This document shows, piece by piece, positions 29,400 through 38,858 of a stretch of 40,273 nt of DNA. The notes under the pieces are model-generated. The model saw only the letters and a program-made list of their open reading frames with translations, was not told where the DNA came from and did no database searches. The DNA comes from a virus: the IMG/VR virus record IMGVR_UViG_3300022752_000004, positions 1 to 40,273 of that record. One strand, given 5' to 3'. Each line of letters begins with the position of its first letter. The first letter of the stretch is position 1. The position numbers were made by a program, and so were the translations under genes.

Positions 29400-31142
29400 T
29401 TACCCCTGGAATCCGAAGTTACGAAGAACAGTTAGTGCAGCATTTGATACATCTTCACGAGCATTATTTGTGTACTGCCAACGTGGATCCTTACGGAGCG
29501 AACGTTGGTAATCATAAATAGTCATTTCACCTTGGCCTGTAATGGCAGAGCGAAGAACTGGATCATCTAGTCGAATAGTCTCTGGGTTAATCTCTAAAGT
29601 ACTTGCCATAATGTTTTTATATGGACTATACACTGTATCTAAATCAACACCTTCATCAAGTAGTTTTGCCACGTTTTGTGGCATACCAATCTTGGCAGTC
29701 TGGCGAATAAGGTTCTTGAAAGTTTCTGGAGATTCGCCTTGTAGTACTCGTTCAACCCAACCATCTAGTTGACCACCGAACTGCTTATCAAGGTCAATAC
29801 CATTAGCTGCTGCAGTGCCTCTTAAGTCAATTACAGTAGTTCCAGCCTTACCACCAAATGCTTTACCAGGTTGGTAGTTAAACTTGGCGCGAATAAGTTT
29901 CTCAATAGCAGGACTTGCTGGCGATAAACCTAGGGCTACTGATGTGCTTAGAACATCTTCAATGTCAGTCTCTGATAAATCTACGCCAAGTTCAACAGCC
30001 TTATCAATAATGTATTGGCGATTGTTGACACCCTGGCCTTTTCTTGAACCCTTTGTACGTGGGTCTTTGTTGAGAAGTTGCTCAAATTGAGTAAAAGACA
30101 TTCCGCCTTTTTCAGTAAAGGCTTTTTTGAGCAGTGGATCATTGATGTCAATAGTTGATTCATCAACATCAAAGTAATCTGCCATACGGCTGATGTAATT
30201 GCCGTAAATATCCTTAAGGCTTTGACCAGTCTTGAGAAGTGACTGTACAAATGCTGGTTGGTTTTCAGCAGCAGCGCTGCGAATGATTCCTTCAAAGTTT
30301 GTAAGTGGTACACCAGAGTTAATATCATTAAGCCAACCATCAATCTGACCTTTGAATCGTGGGTCAGTTTCGATGTTAATACCATTATTGATACCAAGTT
30401 TGAATAACTTTTCATAGTTATCTGCAGCTTCGCCCTTATATTGACCTTCTGTAGGGCCTACTTTAATCTTCTTGTTGATGAACTTAGACAGTAGAACAGG
30501 GTCTTGATCCTGATTTGTGTCATAGGCTTCTTGTGCAATTTGCTGAAGGGTTGCTTCATCAACTGTTGCTCCAGCAAGGTCTGCCTCTGATTTGATTCTG
30601 GCTTTAAGACCAGCAATATCAATTCCATACGCAGTTGTTGACTGCAGAGCAGCGATGGCTGAGGCATTATCTCCAGCATCTTTTATTGCTGCTTCATATT
30701 CACGTTTATTTTGTTCTTTAGCGCGAACCTTGGGATCAAGTGTTGACAATCTCTTGATTTCAGGACCAAAGGTTGGGTCTTTAGAAAGTTCTGTGGTAAG
30801 CCATTGGTCTTCATCAAGACCACCAACTGTTGTCTGTGTAGCCTTGGTTCCAGCCTTCTTATAGGTCTGGCGAGCAGCGTTTTCTTTTTGGGCAGCAATA
30901 AGTTTCTTGCCCCAGGTCTTAAGTTCAGCACTGGTAGGACTGCGATCTAATAACTTTTGGAATATATCGCTGACTTTGGCATCTGCTTGGGTCTGGCTAT
31001 AGATACTTGGGTAGGAGACATCGGTTGCTTTTTTGGACGCAGTTGTTGATTTGCCATCAGAAGCAGCCTCTAAAGCAGTAATTTCTGCTTCGGTTTTGCC
31101 TTGTGCTCTAAGTAACTTTTTGTAATCTTCTGTAAATGGCAT
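29400..31142 (-). CDS. Probable internal virion protein (580 aa)
   Basis: It starts MPFTEDYKKLLRAQGKTEAE. A helical protein with repeated units such as FQKLLDRSPTSAELKTWGKKL, GQIDGWLNDINSGVPLTNFEGIIRSAA and GQLDGWVERVLQGESPETFKNLIRQTA. The latter two repeat the same pattern, so there is an internal duplication. Coupled by TAATG to the 1535-residue protein. Likely ejected with or packaged inside the head. Confidence 0.65.
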   Translation of the reverse strand: MPFTEDYKKLLRAQGKTEAEITALEAASDGKSTTASKKATDVSYPSIYSQTQADAKVSDIFQKLLDRSPTSAELKTWGKKLIAAQKENAARQTYKKAGTKATQTTVGGLDEDQWLTTELSKDPTFGPEIKRLSTLDPKVRAKEQNKREYEAAIKDAGDNASAIAALQSTTAYGIDIAGLKARIKSEADLAGATVDEATLQQIAQEAYDTNQDQDPVLLSKFINKKIKVGPTEGQYKGEAADNYEKLFKLGINNGINIETDPRFKGQIDGWLNDINSGVPLTNFEGIIRSAAAENQPAFVQSLLKTGQSLKDIYGNYISRMADYFDVDESTIDINDPLLKKAFTEKGGMSFTQFEQLLNKDPRTKGSRKGQGVNNRQYIIDKAVELGVDLSETDIEDVLSTSVALGLSPASPAIEKLIRAKFNYQPGKAFGGKAGTTVIDLRGTAAANGIDLDKQFGGQLDGWVERVLQGESPETFKNLIRQTAKIGMPQNVAKLLDEGVDLDTVYSPYKNIMASTLEINPETIRLDDPVLRSAITGQGEMTIYDYQRSLRKDPRWQYTNNAREDVSNAALTVLRNFGFQG

Positions 31143-34100
31143 TACTTAGTCTCCCGCTTCGGTGTCAAGTACTTGTCATACACAAGGTCTTGCGACAAGA
31201 ACCTGTCATATATGTAAGCAAATCCCAATTTGTCATCTTCCTTTAGTTTATTTACCATAGTGTCATACATAATTCGAACATCGGCATTTTTCTTTGCATC
31301 GATAGACTTAGCAGGACGACTTAAAAGTTCCTGTGCAATAACACGACGTAAATCCATATAGGCAGAAACTGATTTCCACGTAGGATTTTTTTTGTTTTCA
31401 CTCATAAACTTTTTATCATCTAGAACTCTTCCAAGCCCAAGAATAATTCGGTTAGTTTTTGAGCCATCAGAATCTAGGTAATCATCGTACCAGGCAGTCT
31501 GTTCATATTGACCAGTCTTAGGATTGATAACAGGATTACCATTAGCATCTTTCTTGACCGCTAATTTTTGGATTTCTGCTTCTTTGGTAGCCTTAAGATC
31601 CTCAGCACCTTTTTGAGTGATTGAGGTCAATCCACGTGCTTGAAGTTCATTATCCAAAATATCCATAAACTGGTTATATTGAATCCAACCTTTTTCAGCC
31701 TCTGTTTTCTTAAGAGCAGTTGCTGGCTCTTGAGAACCTAGGAATCTGGTAGAACTGGCAGGTGATATCTTCTTCTTGTAAAGATATTCGTAAGCAGCCT
31801 GTGAGAACTCATATCCTTGGAAGTCATTAGTAATGGTAGAAATCAACCTAGGTTCAATAGTTGATAGTTCAGTTACTAAATCAGGATACTTCTTGATTCT
31901 TTGTACCGCATTGACAGATGATTGTACGGCAGTTGGGTTATAGGAAAGAGTAGTAGTAAAATCAAAGAAGTCTGGATAGTCCTTAAAGAACTTTGCATCT
32001 GCATCGATTCCGTAAATTCTGCGATATTCACGAGACTTGTCCATATAGAACTTATATGGGCTGTCGAATCGTGGGGCAAACGGCATAATTAAGTTTGCAG
32101 CAACACGCATATTCCAATAATCTTTGGTTTGACGTAGAATTTTAGCCGAACTTACAGGTGGCAATCCATTACGCTTTGCCTTCATCTGCTCTGTATTCCA
32201 GATTAACTGATAAGTACGAGCAAACTGAGCATCTTCTAGTTCGTCAGAACGAATCTGATATTTCTGTACCCAGGCAGGTAGGAATCCAGATGCAGCGTCC
32301 TTGGGAAATCCATATGGGAAAGCCCATTTCAAGGATTCTCTGATATCTGGCTTTTCCTTAGTCAACTCTGCAACAGGCACTGCTACATATGGTCCGACTG
32401 GGAAAATATCTGAGAAGAAGTTTGGATTGCCCTTGCTGTAAAGGATATCCAAACCACCCTGGAATAGGATATCTAGTGATCCTTTTGGAATACCCATTTC
32501 GGTTAAAGAATCTAGACCCTTAATCTTAGTTAAACCCTTTGGAAGTCCGAGCCAGATGATGTCATTTCCAGAAGTCTGTCCTGAAGGAACCTGATTGCCT
32601 TCAAAGTCTGTGACTAAACCAGCGTTATTTGGTGCATTCCAAACCATATATCCACGATTAACAATAGCAGGGTTGGCTACTGCAAGTTTAAGCCAAGTCT
32701 TATAGGCATTTTCTTGAGCTGAGAAGAATGGGTTTACATACTTCATAACTGCTGCAAGGTTTGTCTTGCGCTCAATATTAAATAGGATACCTTTCATCTC
32801 ACGCAAAGCAATTTTGTGAGACTCATTCATCAACTTTTGTTGTTCTTCTACAGTAAGACGTTCTTTTTTGAGTCCAGTTGCTATGTCAAGACGACGAGCG
32901 GCCTCACGGCGGTATAGATAAATATAAAGTGGGTTACGCGCCCAAGTGTCTTCTGGCAAAGTTCCTAATAATTTAAAAAGACTATTGACTATTCCACGAC
33001 TTTGGATTCTAGAGACATTAAATAGATTCTCTTCTAGTACGTGTCCGTGAATTAGTGGTAGTTCTGTTGGGTCTTTGAAGGCTGCACGTAGGTCTTCTGC
33101 TGTAACTTCGCGTAGTTTTGGACGTAGACCTGATTGAGCAGGTAGGTATTGATCCAAAAAGCCTGATGCCTTAGTCACATACTCTGCAGATTCGTCAGAT
33201 TCAATGGCTAGACGTCGACGTAGGTCGCGTCCTTCGCCAGTATTGCGTAGCCATTTAGATATATCGTCAATACTTTCACCAGCAATAAGTTTCTGTATAA
33301 CAGCAGAGTTACCAAACTGCTGACGCAAAACCTGCGCCCACTGCTCAAAGTATCCTGGGTCGGTTGGTTTAACAATACCAATGCCCTTAGATGATAATTT
33401 ACGCATATAAAGGTCTGTATTTGTGTCAACCAAACGCTCAAATGAGTTACCAGATGAGGCAATACGGCGGAATATTTCGCCCAGTTCGCCACCAAAGGCA
33501 TCAGGAAGAATATACTTTTGGCCGTCTGTTGTAACTACCTCATAAGAGCCAGTACCAATGCGGTCTTTAGGCTTCTTGGTTTTGCGTTTATTAAGAACTG
33601 AAGCATAATGATTGTAAACTGCACGCTTTTCTTCTTGAAGAAGTTTCTTTGTACTAAGTTCTCCAGCAAGGTCTAGGTCATCTGGGTACAGAGATGCCCG
33701 TGCTTCAAGACCAGCAATTTCTTCTTTTAGGCCGTTGAGGTCTTTAATGACATTTTCGCTGGCTTTTTGTACCTGACGTATATTCATACCAGAATCTACG
33801 GCGCGGTACTTGTCCACATAACGAGCTGGTACTGAAACGCTATTGTTAATAATGTTTTTTACACCAGGACCAACGTGGCGCAATGTGGCCATAGCACCTA
33901 CGGCTGCAGCAATACGAAGTTGTGAATCGATAGCATTACGTTGAGTATAGCCAAGACGAAGCAATGCTCCAGCCTTAAACATATCCTGCAATACGTCTGC
34001 ATAATGAAGACCAACATCTTTACCTGAAGATAAAGCAGAAAGGATTCCGGGATCTATTCTCTTTAGCAATCTATCAAGTAATTCAAAATCCATAATTGGC

Positions 34101-35749
34101 AGATAGTTAGCAGTCTGAGATTCAAAGAATGGAACTTTAAGTGTAGATTGTGGACCATCTACCATAAAACCCATATCGCGGATTGACTGCATAGCAGAAG
34201 TTCTAGCACCCTGATATCCATTATAGATTTTGCGAGCGGTATCTTCGTCTACGCCATATTTCTTGGTAATAGTTCTAAATCCAAAGTTTTCTAGTTGCAT
34301 ACCAGCAACAGAACGAGCCTCTGGAGAAGCAGCAGCCATATAATCATCTAGCAATTTCTTGCCTTGATCTGGAGTAATCTTTGCCAACTTCTCAAGAGTA
34401 TTTACGTTAGCAAGAACTTCGCGGTATGAATCTGCATCATTAAAATCAATAATACCTGCAGGACGTTCTCCTGCAGCCCAAGTAATTTTTTGGTATAAAC
34501 GATGGAATGGTGTTGGCTGATAAACCTCAATCTTTGGTGAGCCAACCTTTTTGTCATAAAACTTGACGGCACGAGACTTAGCAAAGAAGTCATCAACTCC
34601 TCTAGCCAAAGGACCAGTAGTGCGAGTAAGAACTCCACCAGGAACGTTAATGTCCATCATCTTTGCAAATGTTTGGTCTTTTTTAGCAAGAGCAGCATAG
34701 TTTGCCATTGCTTCTTCGATAACCGCTTTATCTTCGTTAAGGAATGGAATCATTCCAGTTCCGTCTGGAGCAGCAAACAGACTCCACTCTTGAGCAGCAC
34801 CAATCTCACCACGAGCAACTTCAAGTGCATCGCTGATATCGCGTCTAGCAATCTTTAATTCATCAAGTGCTTTTGGATCACTCAAAGCAGAGCGAAGAAT
34901 AAGGGCTGTGTCGTTAGCGTTATCAGAGTTTCCGAGTAAATGTGCCAGCAATCCAGGTTGTGACGATGAACGAACCATTGGATGGCTAATGGCATAAGCA
35001 GTATCGTTCTTAGTAAAATCATCTATTACTTTAGTAAAACGATTCTTCTCGCCATATTGAGCCTTGGTAATATCTTCTGCAGCACGAGCAACAGCGTCAG
35101 AGTTTCTTAGAACACCTGTTCCAAGTTGCGATGTACGCAATGCTCCAATGGCTTTACCACCAATAAGTGTTACGTCGCCAAAGAAAAGGCCTGCTAAGTC
35201 TGTACCGCCAGATAGTGCTTTACCCCAAGCACTCTTTTTAAATGCTGCATCACGTTCTTGTGGGTTATAGATATTGAACTTTGGATCATACGCACTGCGG
35301 AACATACCGACAAATGATTGACCAAGAGAAATATCTTGTGCTCCACCATAAGCCTTACGCCAGGTGTCTGGGTCAAAGTAATCCAAGAATTCAATACGAC
35401 CAGCATTGAGGTCACCTTGAACCAAGTTAAATGTAGTAAGAGGTTCGCGGATATACTCTCGGTTAATGTTGTTAATGCGTTCTAGCGCAGGTGCAACATA
35501 CGGAACCTTCATTACAGCGCCACCAGCAGAAGCCAACGGCTTTACAATATTTGGGCCTTCTTTTGCTGCAGCAGTTTTGAATGGTTGGATAAATCCATTA
35601 TATTCATCTGCATTATTCCAAGGAGCCGTACCTACATCCCACGCAAAACGAGCGATACCTTTTGCAGAACCTACTAACTCTCCACCAAACTTAAATGCGT
35701 TTTTTGTGGCAGTAGTTGCTACATCACCAATTCTGTTCCATAGACTCAC
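31142..35749 (-). CDS. Giant internal/ejection protein (1535 aa)
   Basis: GTG 35749 overlaps the previous stop. The largest gene, over a tenth of the genome. Mostly helical and hydrophilic; no clear transmembrane segments, peptidase or lysozyme motif seen. A hydrophobic Ala/Gly stretch lies near the start (TKNAFKFGGELVGSAKG). Its place between portal and scaffold resembles podoviral internal core proteins rather than a tape measure, which would be found among tail genes. A fusion with a minor head protein is possible. Confidence 0.65.
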   Translation of the reverse strand: MSLWNRIGDVATTATKNAFKFGGELVGSAKGIARFAWDVGTAPWNNADEYNGFIQPFKTAAAKEGPNIVKPLASAGGAVMKVPYVAPALERINNINREYIREPLTTFNLVQGDLNAGRIEFLDYFDPDTWRKAYGGAQDISLGQSFVGMFRSAYDPKFNIYNPQERDAAFKKSAWGKALSGGTDLAGLFFGDVTLIGGKAIGALRTSQLGTGVLRNSDAVARAAEDITKAQYGEKNRFTKVIDDFTKNDTAYAISHPMVRSSSQPGLLAHLLGNSDNANDTALILRSALSDPKALDELKIARRDISDALEVARGEIGAAQEWSLFAAPDGTGMIPFLNEDKAVIEEAMANYAALAKKDQTFAKMMDINVPGGVLTRTTGPLARGVDDFFAKSRAVKFYDKKVGSPKIEVYQPTPFHRLYQKITWAAGERPAGIIDFNDADSYREVLANVNTLEKLAKITPDQGKKLLDDYMAAASPEARSVAGMQLENFGFRTITKKYGVDEDTARKIYNGYQGARTSAMQSIRDMGFMVDGPQSTLKVPFFESQTANYLPIMDFELLDRLLKRIDPGILSALSSGKDVGLHYADVLQDMFKAGALLRLGYTQRNAIDSQLRIAAAVGAMATLRHVGPGVKNIINNSVSVPARYVDKYRAVDSGMNIRQVQKASENVIKDLNGLKEEIAGLEARASLYPDDLDLAGELSTKKLLQEEKRAVYNHYASVLNKRKTKKPKDRIGTGSYEVVTTDGQKYILPDAFGGELGEIFRRIASSGNSFERLVDTNTDLYMRKLSSKGIGIVKPTDPGYFEQWAQVLRQQFGNSAVIQKLIAGESIDDISKWLRNTGEGRDLRRRLAIESDESAEYVTKASGFLDQYLPAQSGLRPKLREVTAEDLRAAFKDPTELPLIHGHVLEENLFNVSRIQSRGIVNSLFKLLGTLPEDTWARNPLYIYLYRREAARRLDIATGLKKERLTVEEQQKLMNESHKIALREMKGILFNIERKTNLAAVMKYVNPFFSAQENAYKTWLKLAVANPAIVNRGYMVWNAPNNAGLVTDFEGNQVPSGQTSGNDIIWLGLPKGLTKIKGLDSLTEMGIPKGSLDILFQGGLDILYSKGNPNFFSDIFPVGPYVAVPVAELTKEKPDIRESLKWAFPYGFPKDAASGFLPAWVQKYQIRSDELEDAQFARTYQLIWNTEQMKAKRNGLPPVSSAKILRQTKDYWNMRVAANLIMPFAPRFDSPYKFYMDKSREYRRIYGIDADAKFFKDYPDFFDFTTTLSYNPTAVQSSVNAVQRIKKYPDLVTELSTIEPRLISTITNDFQGYEFSQAAYEYLYKKKISPASSTRFLGSQEPATALKKTEAEKGWIQYNQFMDILDNELQARGLTSITQKGAEDLKATKEAEIQKLAVKKDANGNPVINPKTGQYEQTAWYDDYLDSDGSKTNRIILGLGRVLDDKKFMSENKKNPTWKSVSAYMDLRRVIAQELLSRPAKSIDAKKNADVRIMYDTMVNKLKEDDKLGFAYIYDRFLSQDLVYDKYLTPKRETK

Positions 35750-36168
35750 AGATTATCCCTTAACTGTCGGATGGTTCTGCGTGTTTCTGGTGAGGTATTT
35801 GGCAACGAGGAAATATACGCAAGTACTGGCATATATTGTCTAATAGTTGCTCTAAAATTTGTGTCGTCTTCTTGTTGTGGACCTGCACCCATAACTTCTG
35901 ATCCAGCTCCAGGACCAATATCTACACCTGTTGTAATAGGTTCATCTGGGCGTTGAGTTGGAGCATATAATGGAGTCACGTCTGCTGCTTTACGAACAGC
36001 ACTTGGTGCAGCACCGCGTACGTCTGGTGTCTTGGCAAGTGGAGCGCCAGCTTTAACATTAGCCATCTCAACACCTGCACCATACTCTGGTGACTGAAAC
36101 TTTAATCCATCTGTTCTTGTGGAGAACTTGCCTGGACCTGCTGGGCCTGCGAGTGGACCTCTAGCCAT
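35746..36168 (-). CDS. 140-residue Pro/Gly-rich structural protein
   Basis: N-terminal Pro/Ala/Gly-rich, unfolded part (MARGPLAGPAGPGKFSTRTD) and a helical C-terminus (YMPVLAYISSLPNTSPETRR). ATG 36168 overlaps the stop of the 72-residue protein. Likely a minor head protein; no family recognised. Confidence 0.65.
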   Translation of the reverse strand: MARGPLAGPAGPGKFSTRTDGLKFQSPEYGAGVEMANVKAGAPLAKTPDVRGAAPSAVRKAADVTPLYAPTQRPDEPITTGVDIGPGAGSEVMGAGPQQEDDTNFRATIRQYMPVLAYISSLPNTSPETRRTIRQLRDNL

Positions 36169-36379
36169 TATTGTCCTCCATCTTCTCTAAATCTGATGTG
36201 AATTGTTCCCACACTTTGGAAACTTTTGTTTTTCTATTTGCGTTATACACTGCTAAATCTAATAATTCTGAAGTGAGCATCTCTATGGCTCTAACTATGT
36301 TTACTGCGAATCCTGATATGACTACTAAAAAATCGGCGAGAGTGATAGAACGCGGTACGTAATCTTTATCTTCGTCCAC
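36161..36379 (-). CDS. 72-residue membrane-type small protein
   Basis: GTG 36379 follows GGGAGG at a good distance. A hydrophobic helix (TLADFLVVISGFAVNIVRAI) is followed by a charged helix (KVWEQFTSDLEKMED). Possibly a membrane-associated head/ejection accessory. Unknown. Confidence 0.65.
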   Translation of the reverse strand: MDEDKDYVPRSITLADFLVVISGFAVNIVRAIEMLTSELLDLAVYNANRKTKVSKVWEQFTSDLEKMEDNNG

Positions 36380-36400
36380 GCTCTATCCTCCCAAATAACA

Positions 36401-36532
36401 CTAAGCCTTCTTGCCTTTGCGAGCTGCTGGAGCATAGCCAAATTTGACATCTGCCATTTTTGGTTTCTTGGTATCCATCTTGCCCTTTGTTGGCTGTTGC
36501 ATTGGAGCCTTTTCACGACCACCTTTTTTCAT
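36401..36532 (-). CDS. 43-residue basic protein
   Basis: ATG 36532 is preceded by GGAGG at seven bases, one of the strongest sites in the operon. The sequence is basic and low complexity (MKKGGREKAPMQQPTKGK, KKPKMADVKFGYAPAARKG). It lies between portal and the small membrane protein. Unknown function. Confidence 0.7.
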   Translation of the reverse strand: MKKGGREKAPMQQPTKGKMDTKKPKMADVKFGYAPAARKGKKA

Positions 36533-36544
36533 ATTACACCTCCC

Positions 36545-38284
36545 TTACCCTGCAATAGATGCGAGTAACGACGCTATATCTGGACGAGCGCCAGCAGCAG
36601 GGGCCGCACCCATTTGTTCTGGAGTTGGCTGCGAGGCAGGAACGGGGGCCGAACCTGCTGCTGGAACTTGACCGCCCATCATTTCTGGTGGGACCTGTTG
36701 TGGAGGTTGTTCTGGTGTAAACACCTTCTCCACAATGCTCTCTAGTGCTAAACCTTTTTGACGACCTTTGATTACTTCGGCGATTCGGGAAACGATTTGA
36801 GAAGGATCTTGACCTTGTGCTGCAAGCGTAGGAATAGCCTGGGCGTACTGAGCAACAGCAACACGCAAAGAATCACGCATCTCTTCAATATCCACACGCT
36901 GTTCTTCTTGAGTGACATTGAGTTCCATCGGTATCTCGCGACGTACATAGTCGCGGCTTACAAGTTTGTCGCTACGCATCTGTAGCAAAGCAACAATGGC
37001 ATTGTTTGGATTCATACCAGACATAATGCCGTAACGAACATCTACTCCATACTCACCAGCAATAGCCTTGCTTGGGATGTACTTCATATTGAACGGTGTT
37101 CCGTCATCTACGCCCTTGATTTCTTTGGTCATAGATCCGAAAATCTTCTCGTCTACCTCAAAGCAGATGGAAACAAGTTCAGTAAAGAGGCGTGCAAACT
37201 GTGCTTGTGCTGCACGAACCTGAGTATCAAAGCCAGCTTGAAGTGCCTGAACTCCACGACCTGTGATAACCGAAGCATCAACGTTACCGCTACGTACTTC
37301 TGGGTAACGAGCACCAAGACGAAGTTCACGCTCTAGAACGCCAGATTCTGTAAAGACTCCAGGAGGAAGTTCTAGCGGTACACGCCGAATTGCTTGTGGG
37401 TTAGCAGAGCGCATAATGGAATCAGGACCAAGTGCGAGTTCTTGGACATCCTGCGGAATAGCAATCGGTGCTTGAATGGATTTCTCTGCTGCTTGAATTT
37501 GAAGCACAGCAAAGCGAGCACGTGCTAGTTGTACCGCTAAAATATCATCAAACTGACCGCGTGCTTCGCCATCAAGAGATGAACGAACAGCAACACGAGC
37601 CAAGCATTTGCCAACAGGATTTGGAATGTTGGATAGAACGAGGTTATTGCGTTCTGGAATGAAAATGAGATCTTGGTCTTTGTCGTGGTAACGAACCATT
37701 GTGACTGCTTGTGCGCCAGATGCCAATGGCATACGTGGCATAATCTGTGAAGCAAACTCTGGATACTGCGCTGATAAAGTTTCAGCATCGGTAATAGTTA
37801 CCTGAGTGATAGAGATACAACGACCGAATCTGTCAATCTCTGGATAGACACCAAACGGATTAAGCAAGCGGATACGAGGATTGTTGTTCTCGTAATCCAT
37901 CTCTACCATTGCTGGCAGCATTCCGTAGGTATTAAACCAGTCAGCGCCGTTGTACATTTGAATTTGTAGCTCAGAACCTGAGACGTAGTAATTGGCAATA
38001 CGAGTTCTGGTGTCTGCAGCCTTACGTGCATTGTCTGAAACCATATTGGTAGCAGCGCAGTTGAATGAAGGAAGCGGCGCCATAACCTCAGCAAGGTCAC
38101 GAGCTGCAACATCTACGAAGTTAGCAACCAAAGGCTTGGGGTATTCCTCAGAGAACATCGCAGGATAGACCTTGCTGATGTCTCCTTGACGTACTGATAG
38201 CACGTCACGCATACGTTGATCTCTAGCAGCATAGCGGGTCTGTAAACGCGCTACCTTAGAAATCACATCCTTGGTTGATAACAT
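36545..38284 (-). CDS. Portal protein
   Basis: This 579-residue protein follows terminase by two small genes. It begins MLSTKDVISKVARLQTRYAARDQRM, has FVDVAARDLAEVMAPLPSFNC, then NPFGVYPEIDRFGRC and VRSGNVDASVITGRGVQALQ, the phage portal arrangement, and ends with a Pro/Gln/Ala-rich tail. It forms the dodecameric ring through which terminase pumps DNA. Confidence 0.82.
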   Translation of the reverse strand: MLSTKDVISKVARLQTRYAARDQRMRDVLSVRQGDISKVYPAMFSEEYPKPLVANFVDVAARDLAEVMAPLPSFNCAATNMVSDNARKAADTRTRIANYYVSGSELQIQMYNGADWFNTYGMLPAMVEMDYENNNPRIRLLNPFGVYPEIDRFGRCISITQVTITDAETLSAQYPEFASQIMPRMPLASGAQAVTMVRYHDKDQDLIFIPERNNLVLSNIPNPVGKCLARVAVRSSLDGEARGQFDDILAVQLARARFAVLQIQAAEKSIQAPIAIPQDVQELALGPDSIMRSANPQAIRRVPLELPPGVFTESGVLERELRLGARYPEVRSGNVDASVITGRGVQALQAGFDTQVRAAQAQFARLFTELVSICFEVDEKIFGSMTKEIKGVDDGTPFNMKYIPSKAIAGEYGVDVRYGIMSGMNPNNAIVALLQMRSDKLVSRDYVRREIPMELNVTQEEQRVDIEEMRDSLRVAVAQYAQAIPTLAAQGQDPSQIVSRIAEVIKGRQKGLALESIVEKVFTPEQPPQQVPPEMMGGQVPAAGSAPVPASQPTPEQMGAAPAAGARPDIASLLASIAG

Positions 38285-38294
38285 TTGTCCCTAC

Positions 38295-38630
38295 CTAAAA
38301 CTCTCTGATTTTTCTTATAGAGGCTGGCTTTTTATTTTTAGTTGGTTTTTCAACTATGTTGTACGTACGAGGATAGTCACGGTACTTTCCAGATTTGAAC
38401 TTTCCTTGCTTTACTTTACCTGCAGTAGTACCTACTTCACCTTTTTTTACAGCAGTGCCAACTTCTTTGACTTGCTTGGCAAGGTCTTTGCGACTTGCCT
38501 TGCTTCCTTTAGAGATGACTACGTTGTTGACGGCAGTAGCAATATCTCGTGCCTCACGCTTGGTAATACCAAAGCGTTCTGCAATCTGAGCCATATCCAT
38601 AGCGGACTTAGAACTTTTCTTTGCTGGCAT
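38295..38630 (-). CDS. Basic 111-residue protein with HTH-like segment
   Basis: MAQIAERFGITKREARDIATAVNNVV (about 13-38) has the rhythm of a helix-turn-helix. The rest is basic with low-complexity Lys/Gly/Thr and ends KNKKPASIRKIREF. It could bind DNA and help terminase, or be a minor head protein; position between terminase and portal fits either. Confidence 0.6.
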   Translation of the reverse strand: MPAKKSSKSAMDMAQIAERFGITKREARDIATAVNNVVISKGSKASRKDLAKQVKEVGTAVKKGEVGTTAGKVKQGKFKSGKYRDYPRTYNIVEKPTKNKKPASIRKIREF

Positions 38631-38632
38631 AT

Positions 38633-38848
38633 TTACTTCTTCTTAATTTTCTTTGGCGGGTTTTTTTTGGTTGGTTTTGTATAACCCATACCAGGCATAA
38701 TTACATCGTAGTCTGGTGGAACTGAACCTTTTTTATTTTTAGATGGAAGACTCTTGCCTTTGCTAATTGCAGTATCTAAAGCGTTCATCTTCTTTGTATT
38801 TTTCAAACTAGATTTTGTTGCTTGTATTCCAGAAATCTTTTTTGCCAT
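38633..38848 (-). CDS. 71-residue basic protein
   Basis: ATG 38848 has AAGGAG upstream and lies ten bases after the terminase stop; a longer frame from 38896 overlaps terminase. Lys-rich (MAKKISGIQATKSSLKNTKK, KPTKKNPPKKIKKK) with a hydrophobic core PDYDVIMPGMGY. Unknown. Confidence 0.7.
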   Translation of the reverse strand: MAKKISGIQATKSSLKNTKKMNALDTAISKGKSLPSKNKKGSVPPDYDVIMPGMGYTKPTKKNPPKKIKKK

Positions 38849-38858
38849 AATTATCTCC

